Below, one piece after another: positions 8,863 to 17,044 of a stretch of DNA of 64,000 nt. Both the position numbers and the translations under genes were made by a program. Source of the stretch: VXNE01 sp965206615. Lineage in GTDB: Bacteria; Pseudomonadota; Gammaproteobacteria; Pseudomonadales; Azotimanducaceae. The notes under the pieces are model-generated. The model worked only from the letters and a program-made list of their open reading frames with translations. It was not told the DNA's origin and did not search any database. Location: the NCBI GenBank assembly GCA_965206615.1, contig CBDBKI010000005.1, forward strand, positions 558,001 through 622,000, read 5' to 3'. Every line of letters starts with the position of its first letter. Positions within the stretch are counted from its first letter, which is position 1.

Positions 8863-9423
8863 GTGACAAGTGTTGACGCGGGCGCGCGCGCCGGAGAAGT
8901 CGCCGGCAACAATCAGGTCCACTATGTGGCGGGCGATCACAAGTTCGAGGTGACGCTCGACGGCAAGCCCACGACCCTTTCGCCCCTGGAGGCGGTCTGC
9001 CTCGTGCTGCAAAACCGCTATCTGGCAATGAGCGACAGCACAGCCGAGAAGACGGAGGAGATGCAGGATCAGGTCAACCAGATCAACGAAGCGAACAACT
9101 GGCTGCACGCACTGAAACAGGGGCAAGACGGCAACTCGTTCCAAGCGCCCTCGGAGGCGAAGAGCGCGGGACTGCAGCAGTGGCTGACCGCGAACGACAT
9201 CAAACTCGACGAGCTCGGAAGCACCCCAAGTGCGGACACCCTGAAGGACCTGGAAACGAAGTTCACGAACCACGTCGACCAGCTCAGCAGCACCAACGAT
9301 CTCAAGATGCTGGGTTTGAAGACCTCCGTGAACAAGGCGCAGGAAGCCCTCACCGCGGCGGACGGGGTCCTGCAGGAGCTCAAGCAACTGATGCAGACGA
9401 TCATCAACAACATGGCGCGCTGA
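8863..9423 (+). CDS. sctA: T3SS needle-tip/filament protein (EspA/Bsp22/LcrV-like position)
   Basis: This 186-residue protein starts with GTG behind AGGAG. A short beta-rich N-terminus is followed by a helix (residues of about 45-85) and a long C-terminal coiled helix from about residue 120. That helix carries the pattern LKDLETKFTNHVDQLSSTND and ends NNMAR. This two-long-helix architecture with a terminal helix is shared by EspA-, Bsp22- and LcrV-type proteins that cap the needle or polymerise on it. The gene precedes a SycD chaperone and the YopB-like translocator. A probable paralogue lies at 11414. The exact subfamily is uncertain. Confidence 0.55.
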   Translation: MTSVDAGARAGEVAGNNQVHYVAGDHKFEVTLDGKPTTLSPLEAVCLVLQNRYLAMSDSTAEKTEEMQDQVNQINEANNWLHALKQGQDGNSFQAPSEAKSAGLQQWLTANDIKLDELGSTPSADTLKDLETKFTNHVDQLSSTNDLKMLGLKTSVNKAQEALTAADGVLQELKQLMQTIINNMAR

Positions 9424-9501
9424 GGGCACGCCCCGCGTTACCGGCGGAAGGACGCCCGCACTCGGCGGGAACAGCCGGCGGGGTCCGGTGGCGGGGTGGG
9501 G

Positions 9502-9532
9502 CAGGTCGGGGGGGCAGGTCGGGGGGGCAGGT
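9502..9532 (+). repeat. G-rich 13-bp tandem repeat abutting a start codon
   Basis: Two perfect copies of CAGGTCGGGGGGG plus a partial third end directly at ATG 9533. The G-runs may serve as a ribosome site or form a G-quadruplex. Slippage would change the spacing to the start codon. Confidence 0.6.
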
Positions 9533-10132
9533 ATGGTACCGAACGCGATGGATACGGAAATGGAAACGGAAACGAAGTCAGATCGGCATCAGGCCGACAT
9601 GGGAGCGTCGGCCATGTCCGCGGCGGTCGATGGCTTGCGACGGCTGCTCGCCGGCCACCGTACGCTGGCCGCCGCCCGCGGCATTCCGCACGCCGCACTC
9701 GACAGCATTTACGGGGTGGCTCGGGAACTCTATCTCAGCGGTCACTATGCCGAGGCCCGGCGCAGCTTCGAGATGCTCTGTCTCTATGACCACGAGAACG
9801 CCCGCAACTGGCACGCGCTGGGCGTGTGCCGGCAGGTGCTGGGAGACTACCCCGGCGCTGCCGACGCACTCGTGTTCGCAACGGGACAGCTTGCGGAGCC
9901 CGACCCGGCTTTGGAGGTGAACCTCACGGAGTGCCTGATCGCCGGCGGAGCGCTGGACGCCGCGGAGCATGTGCTCGGCCCGTTGGCTGCGGCAGCCCGG
10001 GACGGTGCCTTGGACGAGCCCTGGAGTGGCAAGGTCCGGGTGCTCGAGCAGCGCCTCGCGCAATTGCGCGGGAACGAGCCGCCGCTGCTGGACACACCCA
10101 GGACTGACACAGGAGGATCTGACGATGGTTGA
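9533..10132 (+). CDS. Class II T3SS chaperone of translocators (SycD/LcrH/SicA/IpgC type)
   Basis: About 199 residues, using ATG 9533; ATG 9548 is also possible. The core (residues of about 55-130) is a three-TPR array. It contains the typical order of an AREL-YLSGHYAEARRSF helix pair, then LGVCRQVLGDYPGAADAL, as in SycD/IpgC. This family binds hydrophobic translocators in the cytosol until export. The gene overlaps the downstream YopB-like gene by 8 bp, which supports translational coupling with its client. It is longer than SycD (168 residues) because of an acidic N-terminus and a C-terminal tail. Confidence 0.8.
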   Translation: MVPNAMDTEMETETKSDRHQADMGASAMSAAVDGLRRLLAGHRTLAAARGIPHAALDSIYGVARELYLSGHYAEARRSFEMLCLYDHENARNWHALGVCRQVLGDYPGAADALVFATGQLAEPDPALEVNLTECLIAGGALDAAEHVLGPLAAAARDGALDEPWSGKVRVLEQRLAQLRGNEPPLLDTPRTDTGGSDDG

Positions 10133-11378
10133 CGGGATCAGCGGTGACAAAACGCCTGCGACGACACCCACCGGCCCCGGCCCCGAACAGATCGCGGACA
10201 CCGGTCGCGCCGCGTCCGCGGGGGGAGTGCGGCCCCGGCAAACCGCTGCGGACGCACCGACCGAGTTCATCACGTTCATGGGGGAAGTGGGCGACGGTTC
10301 CGTGCCCGTGCTGGCGTTGCCAAGAAACATGGACGCCGACGTGATGGCGTCGATGCTCTACGCCATTCAGCAGAAGCAGGGGCAGGACCAGATCAAGACA
10401 TCCGAGAAGCGCATCGAGGACAAGCAGACCGAGCGCCAGGAAAAGCACGAAGAGATCCTCGACAAGATCGAGAAGATGCACAAGGCCGAGAAGAAAGGCG
10501 GTACCGGCGCCAAGGTCGGCATGGCCTTCGGGTGGATCGGCGTCGGCTTGGCCTGGATAGCCGTCGGCGTCGTCGGGGTGGTGTCCGGAGGCGCTGCGGC
10601 GTTGCCTCTCGCGATCGCGGCCACCGCGATGACGGCGCTCATGATCTGTCAGCAAACCGGGGCCACGGACAAGGCGATCGAAGCGATGGATCTCAACGAG
10701 CAGGAGGCGATGGGGTTCCAGATCGGATTGGCGGCAGTGATGCTGGTGGTCAACATCGGCGCGTGCATCCTGAGCGGCGGCGCTGCGGCAGGCGGGGCCG
10801 CTTCCAGCGTGGCGACCCTCGCGGAAGCCGGCGCCGAGGCCGGCACCGCCGGCGCCGAGGTCGCGACCACGGGCGCGGAAGCCGGGGCGCAAATCGGTGC
10901 CGCAGCTTCCGAAACGGCCGCCGCCACGGCCGAAACGAGCGCGGAAGCCGGTGTGGCAAGCTCCGAAGTCGCCACCGCGGCGGCCGATATCGGGGCCGAG
11001 ACCGCCGAGTCAACGGCTTCCGTGGCCGAGGAGACTGCAAGTGCAACGGATACCACGGCCCAGGCAACCGCCAAGTCGGCCCGTGTCGTGCGCGTCGCCA
11101 ACAGGGTGCGCTCCGCTGCAGTATTGGCCCAGGCTGTGCCACAGGCCGGAGGCGGCGTCGCGCAGATCACGACGGCCGACTACCGCTACGAAGCCGCAAC
11201 TGCTCGGGCCGACGCACAGGACGAACGGGCAGATCAGGCCAAGGCTCAAGAAATCACACTCGAGGAATTGCGCCGCATCCGCAAGCTGATTCAGGAAATG
11301 CAGAATGGGGCGAGCCTCGTCATCGGCACGATCGACGAATCTCAGGCGACCGCCATGCAGATCCGGCGAACGATTTGA
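10125..11378 (+). CDS. sctE: T3SS major translocator (YopB/SipB/EspD/BopB-like)
   Basis: The 417-residue protein starts at ATG 10125 behind AGGAGG. It has a disordered N-terminus, a charged coiled coil (residues of about 85-125), then a long hydrophobic segment rich in Gly/Ala/Val (about 130-170) and a second one (about 195-215). An Ala/Glu/Thr-rich amphipathic region and a C-terminal coiled coil follow. Two transmembrane hairpin segments flanked by coiled coils are the signature of the major pore-forming translocator, which inserts into the host membrane. It overlaps its TPR chaperone gene. The Ala-rich middle (AEAGAEAGTAGAE-type) is unusually long and repetitive. Confidence 0.85.
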   Translation: MVDGISGDKTPATTPTGPGPEQIADTGRAASAGGVRPRQTAADAPTEFITFMGEVGDGSVPVLALPRNMDADVMASMLYAIQQKQGQDQIKTSEKRIEDKQTERQEKHEEILDKIEKMHKAEKKGGTGAKVGMAFGWIGVGLAWIAVGVVGVVSGGAAALPLAIAATAMTALMICQQTGATDKAIEAMDLNEQEAMGFQIGLAAVMLVVNIGACILSGGAAAGGAASSVATLAEAGAEAGTAGAEVATTGAEAGAQIGAAASETAAATAETSAEAGVASSEVATAAADIGAETAESTASVAEETASATDTTAQATAKSARVVRVANRVRSAAVLAQAVPQAGGGVAQITTADYRYEAATARADAQDERADQAKAQEITLEELRRIRKLIQEMQNGASLVIGTIDESQATAMQIRRTI

Positions 11379-11413
11379 TGCGGTACACACAGAAGCGGAA
11401 CGAGGACCTGACA

Positions 11414-12141
11414 TGAGCGAAGTGACTTCAGCCGGAGGATTTTACTCTTCCAACGTGGAAAGGCGCGACGGGGACATGGGAACGGGGAGGGTGACCTTCG
11501 GCGGCGCCAGCATATCCGCGACCGATGCGGCGGAGTTCGTGATGATGCACCGCACCCAGGTCATGAAGAGTATCGGCGCAGACCGGACCGAGTTGGCCCA
11601 GCAGCATCTCGAACGCATCCAGACCGCCCGACAGTACCTGACTGATTTGAGCGACCTGAAGCAGTTCGGCGATACGGGCAAGAGCTACAAGAATCGCATT
11701 CCGCTGACGCCGGACATGGTGGACTTCCTGAAGAAAGACGTCGGCTGTTCGCCCGGTGAATACAAGCAGCGCTTGGTGTTTTATGGTTCTGCGGTGCCGA
11801 AACTCCCGACGTCGGTGTTAGATGAATATGGCTTGGACCTGGACCGCTTCGGGGTGTACCAGTTCCAGGGCGGCGCGATCGGCAACCAACACCTCGAGGC
11901 GAAGACAACCGAGGGCAACAATCAATTCGAGCTCGCCGGCGTCACCGTGGTCCAGAAGGACGATCTTGACACGATAAAGGAAGAAGTGAACAACTACATC
12001 GATCAGCAGAACGACGGCAACAACCTCTTCATGACCAAGTTCAAGAGCGTCATCAATTCGATGAACGAGGCGCTCGAGAGCGCGAGCAGCATGGCCGACA
12101 AGAGCCATGACAACCTCAAGAACCTGCTGTCCCGCTGGTAG
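11414..12141 (+). CDS. Second tip/filament-type secreted protein, probable paralogue of the 8863 gene
   Basis: The 242-residue protein has no signal peptide. Its first helix is at about residues 40-80. The last 60 residues form a long helix (TIKEEVNNYIDQQND followed by FMTKFKSVINSMNEAL). That helix resembles the C-terminal helix of the 8863 protein and of EspA/LcrV-type tips. An inserted globular part at about residues 95-180 is absent from the 8863 paralogue. It lies between the YopB-like gene and a second SycD-type chaperone, where yopD sits in Ysc systems. A YopD-like translocator is nevertheless encoded at 16000. A tip or filament role is inferred. Confidence 0.5.
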
Positions 12142-12193
12142 GGCTGCGCGACCATGCCGCACTCATCCGCGCGCCCCTGACGCGTCCGTTCTC

Positions 12194-12745
12194 ATGACCA
12201 CAAGGCACAACCCCACATCCATGCAAGCAGCTATCGAAGCCATCGAAGCCCTCGAGTCCCTGACCGACGCACAATTGCTCACGGTCGAGGCGCTGGCCCG
12301 GAAGTGCCTGGCGGAGGGCGGCACGCTCGCCGATGTGCGCGGCTTCACCGACGACGAAATGGAAGCCGTTTACAGCTTCGCGCACAACGCCTATCAGCAG
12401 CGCAGATACCAGGACGCCAAGCGGCTCTTCTACTTTCTCGCGGAGAACGATCACACCGAGAGCCGCTTCTGGATGGGCCTCGGCGCGTCCCATCAAATGA
12501 CGGGCGAATACGAACAGGCGTTGACTGCCTATGGGGTCGCGGCGGTGCTCGACGCGACCAATCCGCAACCACCGCTTCGCGCATGCGAGTGTTTTCTGAT
12601 GCTCCGGGACTGGAACGCCGGCCGGAAGGCCCTCGATGCCGTGGGCCTGATCTGCGGGGAAACGGGAGGAGAACGCATTCATCGAGATGTTCTGAAGCGC
12701 GCTGCCTTGCTTTCTTCGGCGATCGACAAGGCCCAGGGCCGTTGA
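12194..12745 (+). CDS. Second class II (SycD-type) T3SS chaperone
   Basis: The product is 183 residues from ATG 12194; ATG 12221 is an alternative and neither has a strong ribosome site. The TPR core is clear: YSFAHNAYQQRRYQDAKRLF, then WMGLGASHQMTGEYEQALTAY, then a third repeat. The preceding segment, ALARKCLAEGGTLADVRGFT, matches the SycD-type N-terminal helix. It is a paralogue of the chaperone at 9533. Two class II chaperones in one operon suggest separate clients, perhaps the YopB-like protein and either the second tip protein or SctB. Confidence 0.8.
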   Translation: MTTRHNPTSMQAAIEAIEALESLTDAQLLTVEALARKCLAEGGTLADVRGFTDDEMEAVYSFAHNAYQQRRYQDAKRLFYFLAENDHTESRFWMGLGASHQMTGEYEQALTAYGVAAVLDATNPQPPLRACECFLMLRDWNAGRKALDAVGLICGETGGERIHRDVLKRAALLSSAIDKAQGR

Positions 12746-12802
12746 GCGGCGGCAAGTGAGGCCCCATGCGCACCAGATTTCCGTTCACGGGAGGCAGGTC
12801 CA

Positions 12803-13270
12803 ATGTCCCTAGCTGCGATGGAGACCATTCTTCAAGAGTTCGGCGCCTCGATCGGTATTCCCGACCTGAAGCCCGATGAAGAGTATCGCTGCAACATGCA
12901 ATTCGACGACGTGGCCGTCAGCTTCGAACTCGGCGTCGACGAAGACCGCATGTTCATCTACGCGCTCCTCGGCAACGCCGCCGAAGCCGACACCGAGGCT
13001 GTCTATGTCAGCCTGCTACAGGCCAACTACATCTTCGAGGGCACGGCCGGATCGACCCTGAGTATCGATCCCCGCAGCGGCGGGATCGTGCTGATGCGCG
13101 CCGAGCGCCTGAACGCGCTCCGGCTTGCCACCTTCGAAGCGCTCGTGGAGGACTTCGTCAACGTGGCGGAGCAATGGATGAAGCGGATTCAGAGCGGCGA
13201 CTTCGAGGCTCGAGCCGCTCGAGCGCCCGCCGAATCGCTGCCTTCGGGCGGGGGGATGATGCGCGTCTAG
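12803..13270 (+). CDS. Class I T3SS chaperone, CesT/SycE family
   Basis: The 155-residue protein is preceded by GGGAGG. Its N-terminal helix (METILQEFGASIGI), the beta strands CNMQFDDVAVSFEL and MFIYALLG, and the C-terminal helix FEALVEDFVNVAEQW follow the small alpha/beta fold of CesT/SycE dimeric chaperones. These bind the N-terminal chaperone-binding region of one or more effectors in the cytosol. The client is not evident; the effectors at 814, 3666 and 6239 are candidates. The Ala/Arg-rich tail after residue 132 looks unstructured. Confidence 0.8.
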   Translation: MSLAAMETILQEFGASIGIPDLKPDEEYRCNMQFDDVAVSFELGVDEDRMFIYALLGNAAEADTEAVYVSLLQANYIFEGTAGSTLSIDPRSGGIVLMRAERLNALRLATFEALVEDFVNVAEQWMKRIQSGDFEARAARAPAESLPSGGGMMRV

Positions 13271-13334
13271 CGCGCATCCATCGGCGCGAGTCTCCGGAGC
13301 AATTCGGAGCCACGAATCAGGAAAGGAGAAAGAC

Positions 13335-13574
13335 ATGGCAGACGCCGGAGAAGAGAAGATCGTCATGGAGATCGAGGCCCTCCTGAAGGAGGATCTGGAC
13401 GGTGCCCTGAAATCCTCGGTGGCTTCCGGCATCGACGAACAGCTCAGGACGATCGACGCCGCGCTCAGGCAGGGCGTGCCGCCGGACCAGTATCAGGAAC
13501 TCAGCACACTGAAGGATGGCCTGGAGTCGGCGAACCTGATCCTCGACAGGGCGTGGTCCTTCTTCCACCGATAA
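13335..13574 (+). CDS. Small YscE/PscE/EscE-like needle co-chaperone
   Basis: A 79-residue helical-hairpin protein behind AGGAGA. The second half (RTIDAALRQGVPPDQYQELS, then LKDGLESANLIL) resembles the YscE/SsaE family pattern in which a short loop precedes x-Y-Q-x-L and a final helix. YscE pairs with YscG to hold the needle monomer in the cytosol. A YscG-like gene lies at 33390 next to the needle gene, which is consistent. Here the YscE-like gene sits directly upstream of the secretin gene, far from its presumed partner. The assignment rests on a short, weak pattern. Confidence 0.55.
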   Translation: MADAGEEKIVMEIEALLKEDLDGALKSSVASGIDEQLRTIDAALRQGVPPDQYQELSTLKDGLESANLILDRAWSFFHR

Positions 13575-13608
13575 CGCATCAGTTGCCATCGACGGGGAGG
13601 CGGCCTAC

Positions 13609-15930
13609 ATGCCCTTCAGCGCATTGGCGCGCGCGGTAGCGGCCGTGTTCCTGCTGCACCATGGGTTGTGTTCGGCGCAGCCGGCGTCCGAGGCAGGCCC
13701 GGAAGCTCCAGTCTGGCTGGACAGACAATTCGGCTACGTGGCCAACAACGAGTCGCTGCGTTCGTTGCTGTACGACTTCGGGACCACGCTGGATGTCCCC
13801 GTGATCGTGAGCACCAGGGTCAGCGCCATCGCCGACGACGCCGTTCCCGTCATGTCGGCGGAGCATTTCCTTGCCGAGATCCACACACGTTTCGGCCTGA
13901 TCTGGGTGTACGACGGGACCACGCTGTACCTGTACGACCAGGCCGAGGCGGTCAGCAAGACCATCGAGTTTCCGTTCGCCCGGCGAGACGACTTCAAGGC
14001 GACGCTGGACGCCGCCAACATCACGGGCGTTCCGCTGAACTGGGTGTTCCTCCCGGCCGGCAACGCACTACAGATCTCCGGTCCCCCGAGATTCGTCGAG
14101 TGGGGCGAGGAGATCGCCACGGAACTCGTGGCGCAAGGGGGCGACGACTTCCTGTCGTCATCCGAGGAAGAAGATTACGCGATTCGCATATTCCAGGTGG
14201 AGTACGGGTACGTCGACCAGACCGCGAACGCCGCGGCCGGCGCCAAGGCCCCTATCACCAGCCTGGCCGAAATGGTCGCGAAGCTGATGAACGTGGCCCA
14301 CGTCTCCGCCATCGTGGGCGTCGGTGGCAGCGCGCCGGCCCCGGATGCGGTAACGAAGCTGCGCGGTACGGGCATCATTCCGGACGAGGATCCGCAGGAC
14401 CAGAGTCGACGCGCCCCGCCGGCGATCGTCGCTAGCCGAGGTGCCGGCGAAGAGGCGTTCGTGATCGGCGATCCGCGGTTGAACGCGATCATCGTTCGTG
14501 ATGAGCCGCATCGAATGCGGACCTACGAGCGCCTGATCGCGGAACTCGACAGCCCGGTCGACCAGATCGAGATCGCGATTTCCGTGCTCGACATAGACGC
14601 ATCCGCCGCTGACGAACTGCGGTTCGCGTTCGAGTCGGAGTCGCTGCAACTGAACGCCGAACCCCAGAGCGAAGGCAGCACTATCTACTACGCGCAGAGC
14701 CTGTGGGACATCGAAGGCGTTGCCCTGCGCATCCGGGCCCTGCGGAACTCCGGCAAGAGCCGCGTTCTCACCAGGCCCTCGGTAACCACGCTCGACAACC
14801 ACGAGGCCTCGTTCCAGAACAACCGGACGTTCTATGTGCGCCTCGGCGGCAGCGACGCCGAATCGGTCGACCTCGCGCCCGTATCGTACGGTTGGGTCGT
14901 GCGCATTCGTCCCCACGTGATCTACGACGGTGACCACCAACGCGTACAGCTCGCCATTCATATCGAGGACGGCAACCGGGGCGGCGCCGACCTGGCAGTC
15001 ACCGGAGTACCCGAGGTTTCCCAGAATGTCATCCAGACCCAGGCCGTGGTCCGGGAAGGCAACAGCCTGCTCATCGGTGGCTACACCGTGCGCGAGCAGA
15101 CGCGGTTTCGACAGGGCATTCCGCTACTCGGGCGCATACCGCTGTTGGGCCGGCTTTTCTCGACGCGGGTAGACCGCGACCAATCGGTCGCCCGCTACTT
15201 CCTGATCAAGCCCACGATCCTGCCGGCCGAGATTTCCTACGAAATCAACACTGGCTTCGAGGGCGAGCCACTCGACAGCGGGGACGCGGTGACCGAGGTA
15301 CGGTCCGCCCGCAACGACCCCCGCCTCGGGCCGGCGGACCCACCGGAGACGGGCCTGCCGGTAGAGCAGACCCGGCCAACGCCCCGCCCGCCGGAGCCCG
15401 AACACGAAGACGTTCGCCCGAGCGAGGGTGCCAAGGATTCTCCATCGGTACTCCGGCTTGCGCGGCATGTGCCGGAGCGGGCACCGCCCGTGTCGCCATC
15501 CGAACCCGGGCCGGTGCGGCCGGGGTCCACGCCGGAGGCGTCATCGCAATCCCTCGTCGACAATGGGATCACCCGCGCGTCGCCGATCTCCGGTCGGCTC
15601 GCGGGTGGAGCTCTCGATCACTATCCATCGAACTACTACGCGGTGCAGGTGATCGCCCTGTCGTCGTCGGAGGGACTGGATGCCTTCGTCGAAACGAACA
15701 GCCTGCAGGACATGCTCCGCCTGACGCGAACGGACGTCGACACGGCAAGGTTTCTGCTGCTCGAGGGCATCTACCCGGATCTGGCCACGGCGAAGACGGC
15801 CGCTGCGAAACTCAGCGGCGACGGTCGCTTCGAAACGCCGTACGTGCGTCCCCTCGCTTCGCTGCAACCCCGGCTGCGGCAGCGACCCCAGATGCAAGCT
15901 CAGCTGCAGCCGCCGGAGGAGGGTCGCTGA
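13609..15930 (+). CDS. sctC: T3SS outer-membrane secretin with C-terminal SPOR-like domain
   Basis: The 773-residue protein starts behind GGGGAGG with a cleavable signal peptide (about residues 1-24). N0/N1/N3 ring domains follow, then a secretin core ending in the hallmark EGNSLLIGGYTV and IPLLGRIPLLGRLFS (about residues 483-520). The core forms the outer-membrane ring of the injectisome. After a Pro/Glu-rich linker (about 540-670) comes a segment from Tyr676 that reads as a SPOR domain: YYAVQVIALSSSEGLDAF, then a strand with EGIYPDLATAKTAAAKL, then PYVRPLASLQ. SPOR domains bind denuded peptidoglycan glycans. Standard SctC proteins end soon after the core, so this fusion is unusual. Confidence 0.92.
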   Translation: MPFSALARAVAAVFLLHHGLCSAQPASEAGPEAPVWLDRQFGYVANNESLRSLLYDFGTTLDVPVIVSTRVSAIADDAVPVMSAEHFLAEIHTRFGLIWVYDGTTLYLYDQAEAVSKTIEFPFARRDDFKATLDAANITGVPLNWVFLPAGNALQISGPPRFVEWGEEIATELVAQGGDDFLSSSEEEDYAIRIFQVEYGYVDQTANAAAGAKAPITSLAEMVAKLMNVAHVSAIVGVGGSAPAPDAVTKLRGTGIIPDEDPQDQSRRAPPAIVASRGAGEEAFVIGDPRLNAIIVRDEPHRMRTYERLIAELDSPVDQIEIAISVLDIDASAADELRFAFESESLQLNAEPQSEGSTIYYAQSLWDIEGVALRIRALRNSGKSRVLTRPSVTTLDNHEASFQNNRTFYVRLGGSDAESVDLAPVSYGWVVRIRPHVIYDGDHQRVQLAIHIEDGNRGGADLAVTGVPEVSQNVIQTQAVVREGNSLLIGGYTVREQTRFRQGIPLLGRIPLLGRLFSTRVDRDQSVARYFLIKPTILPAEISYEINTGFEGEPLDSGDAVTEVRSARNDPRLGPADPPETGLPVEQTRPTPRPPEPEHEDVRPSEGAKDSPSVLRLARHVPERAPPVSPSEPGPVRPGSTPEASSQSLVDNGITRASPISGRLAGGALDHYPSNYYAVQVIALSSSEGLDAFVETNSLQDMLRLTRTDVDTARFLLLEGIYPDLATAKTAAAKLSGDGRFETPYVRPLASLQPRLRQRPQMQAQLQPPEEGR

Positions 15931-15999
15931 CGGTCTTGGTGTGTGCGTTGTTTTGCCCTACAGTGGTGTTTTGCGAAACCTGACCCAAGGAGACAAGTC

Positions 16000-17013
16000 A
16001 TGAGCGATGTGAGTGGTGTTTCCGGCCCTTCCCCGGTCCGTATCGAAACCGATTCGAGCGCAGCTGGCGGCGCGGTCGCGTCCGGACCGACCATCGACAC
16101 CGGACGCGCGGCGGCTACCGGTCCAGCGCCCCCGTCCCGGCCGCTGCTACCGCCGCCGTCGCACGGCATCGACTATGGCCTGGCCTCCTCGGCCACGCAG
16201 GTCATGGGGGACAATGTCGCGGTCGACTTCGGGCACATCGCGGCGTTGATGATGGAGATCGACTCGGAACTGGCCCGGGCAGCGCGCGACTCCCAGGTCG
16301 AGCAGATCGAGTCCGTCGCCAGCCAGATGCATGCCGCCGCCGACGACATTCGCGAGAGCGCCAAGATGGCACTCGCGGGTGGTGTGGTCTCCGGCGCCAC
16401 GCAGGTCGCGTCCGCCGGCATCAGCATCGGCGGCGGCATCAAGGGGATGAGCCTGACGAAGTCCACCGCCGCCATGGAGCCCACCATGGAGCCAGGGGAG
16501 CCGCTCGCGCCTGGGGCGAAGGGGTCGGCGCCGGCCGCCGGGGAAACCGTCGCCCCGGCGGCGTCCGCCGGGGAGACCGTCGGTGTCCCCGAGAGCAGCC
16601 AGCCGGCTGCGAGCGAGACCCGGGCCCAGCAGGTGCGCCAGCAGACCACCCGGGACACCGTCAAGGACGTTTCCTCCTCCAGACAGAAGGGCGCAACCAC
16701 GAGACTCGACCAGACGCTGTCGCAACAGCTCTCCGCGCGGGCGCAGAACGTGGCGCTGATGACAGAGGGGCTGTCGAAGATGACTTCGGCCACCGGCGAG
16801 ATGATCAGGTCCGCGATGGACTACCAGTCCAGGCAGAAGGACGCGGACAGCAAGGAGGACGAGGCCAGGGCGGACGAACAGCGCGCGCATCTCGACCGCA
16901 CGAAGGGATTCGCGGACTCGATGCAGAAAGGCGCCCAGGACATGTTGCAGGCCTTCCAGCAGATGGAGGAAGGCGCTCACCAGACCAACAAGCAGATCTG
17001 GTCGCGCGCCTGA
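16000..17013 (+). CDS. sctB: T3SS minor translocator (YopD/EspB-like)
   Basis: The product has 337 residues from ATG 16000, which sits behind AAGGAG. It has a disordered N-terminus and a helix at about 70-115. One Gly/Ala-rich amphipathic membrane segment (ALAGGVVSGATQVASAGISI, about 125-150) follows, then a Pro/Ala-rich linker. The C-terminal helical region has a charged coiled coil and ends in FADSMQKGAQDMLQAFQQME. One hydrophobic segment plus coiled coils fits the minor translocator that forms the host pore with the YopB-like protein. A second copy of the last 47 codons survives at 46933, showing that this gene has been duplicated or recombined within the window. Confidence 0.7.
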   Translation: MSDVSGVSGPSPVRIETDSSAAGGAVASGPTIDTGRAAATGPAPPSRPLLPPPSHGIDYGLASSATQVMGDNVAVDFGHIAALMMEIDSELARAARDSQVEQIESVASQMHAAADDIRESAKMALAGGVVSGATQVASAGISIGGGIKGMSLTKSTAAMEPTMEPGEPLAPGAKGSAPAAGETVAPAASAGETVGVPESSQPAASETRAQQVRQQTTRDTVKDVSSSRQKGATTRLDQTLSQQLSARAQNVALMTEGLSKMTSATGEMIRSAMDYQSRQKDADSKEDEARADEQRAHLDRTKGFADSMQKGAQDMLQAFQQMEEGAHQTNKQIWSRA

Positions 17014-17044
17014 CGGCGCCAGGCACCCCGCGCCAGCCGCAGTC

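Noticed and set aside
11414..12141. Assignment of this gene as the YopD-like minor translocator, based on position
   Set aside because: No hydrophobic membrane segment is visible, and its long C-terminal helix resembles the tip-like protein at 8863. The gene at 16000 has the expected membrane segment.
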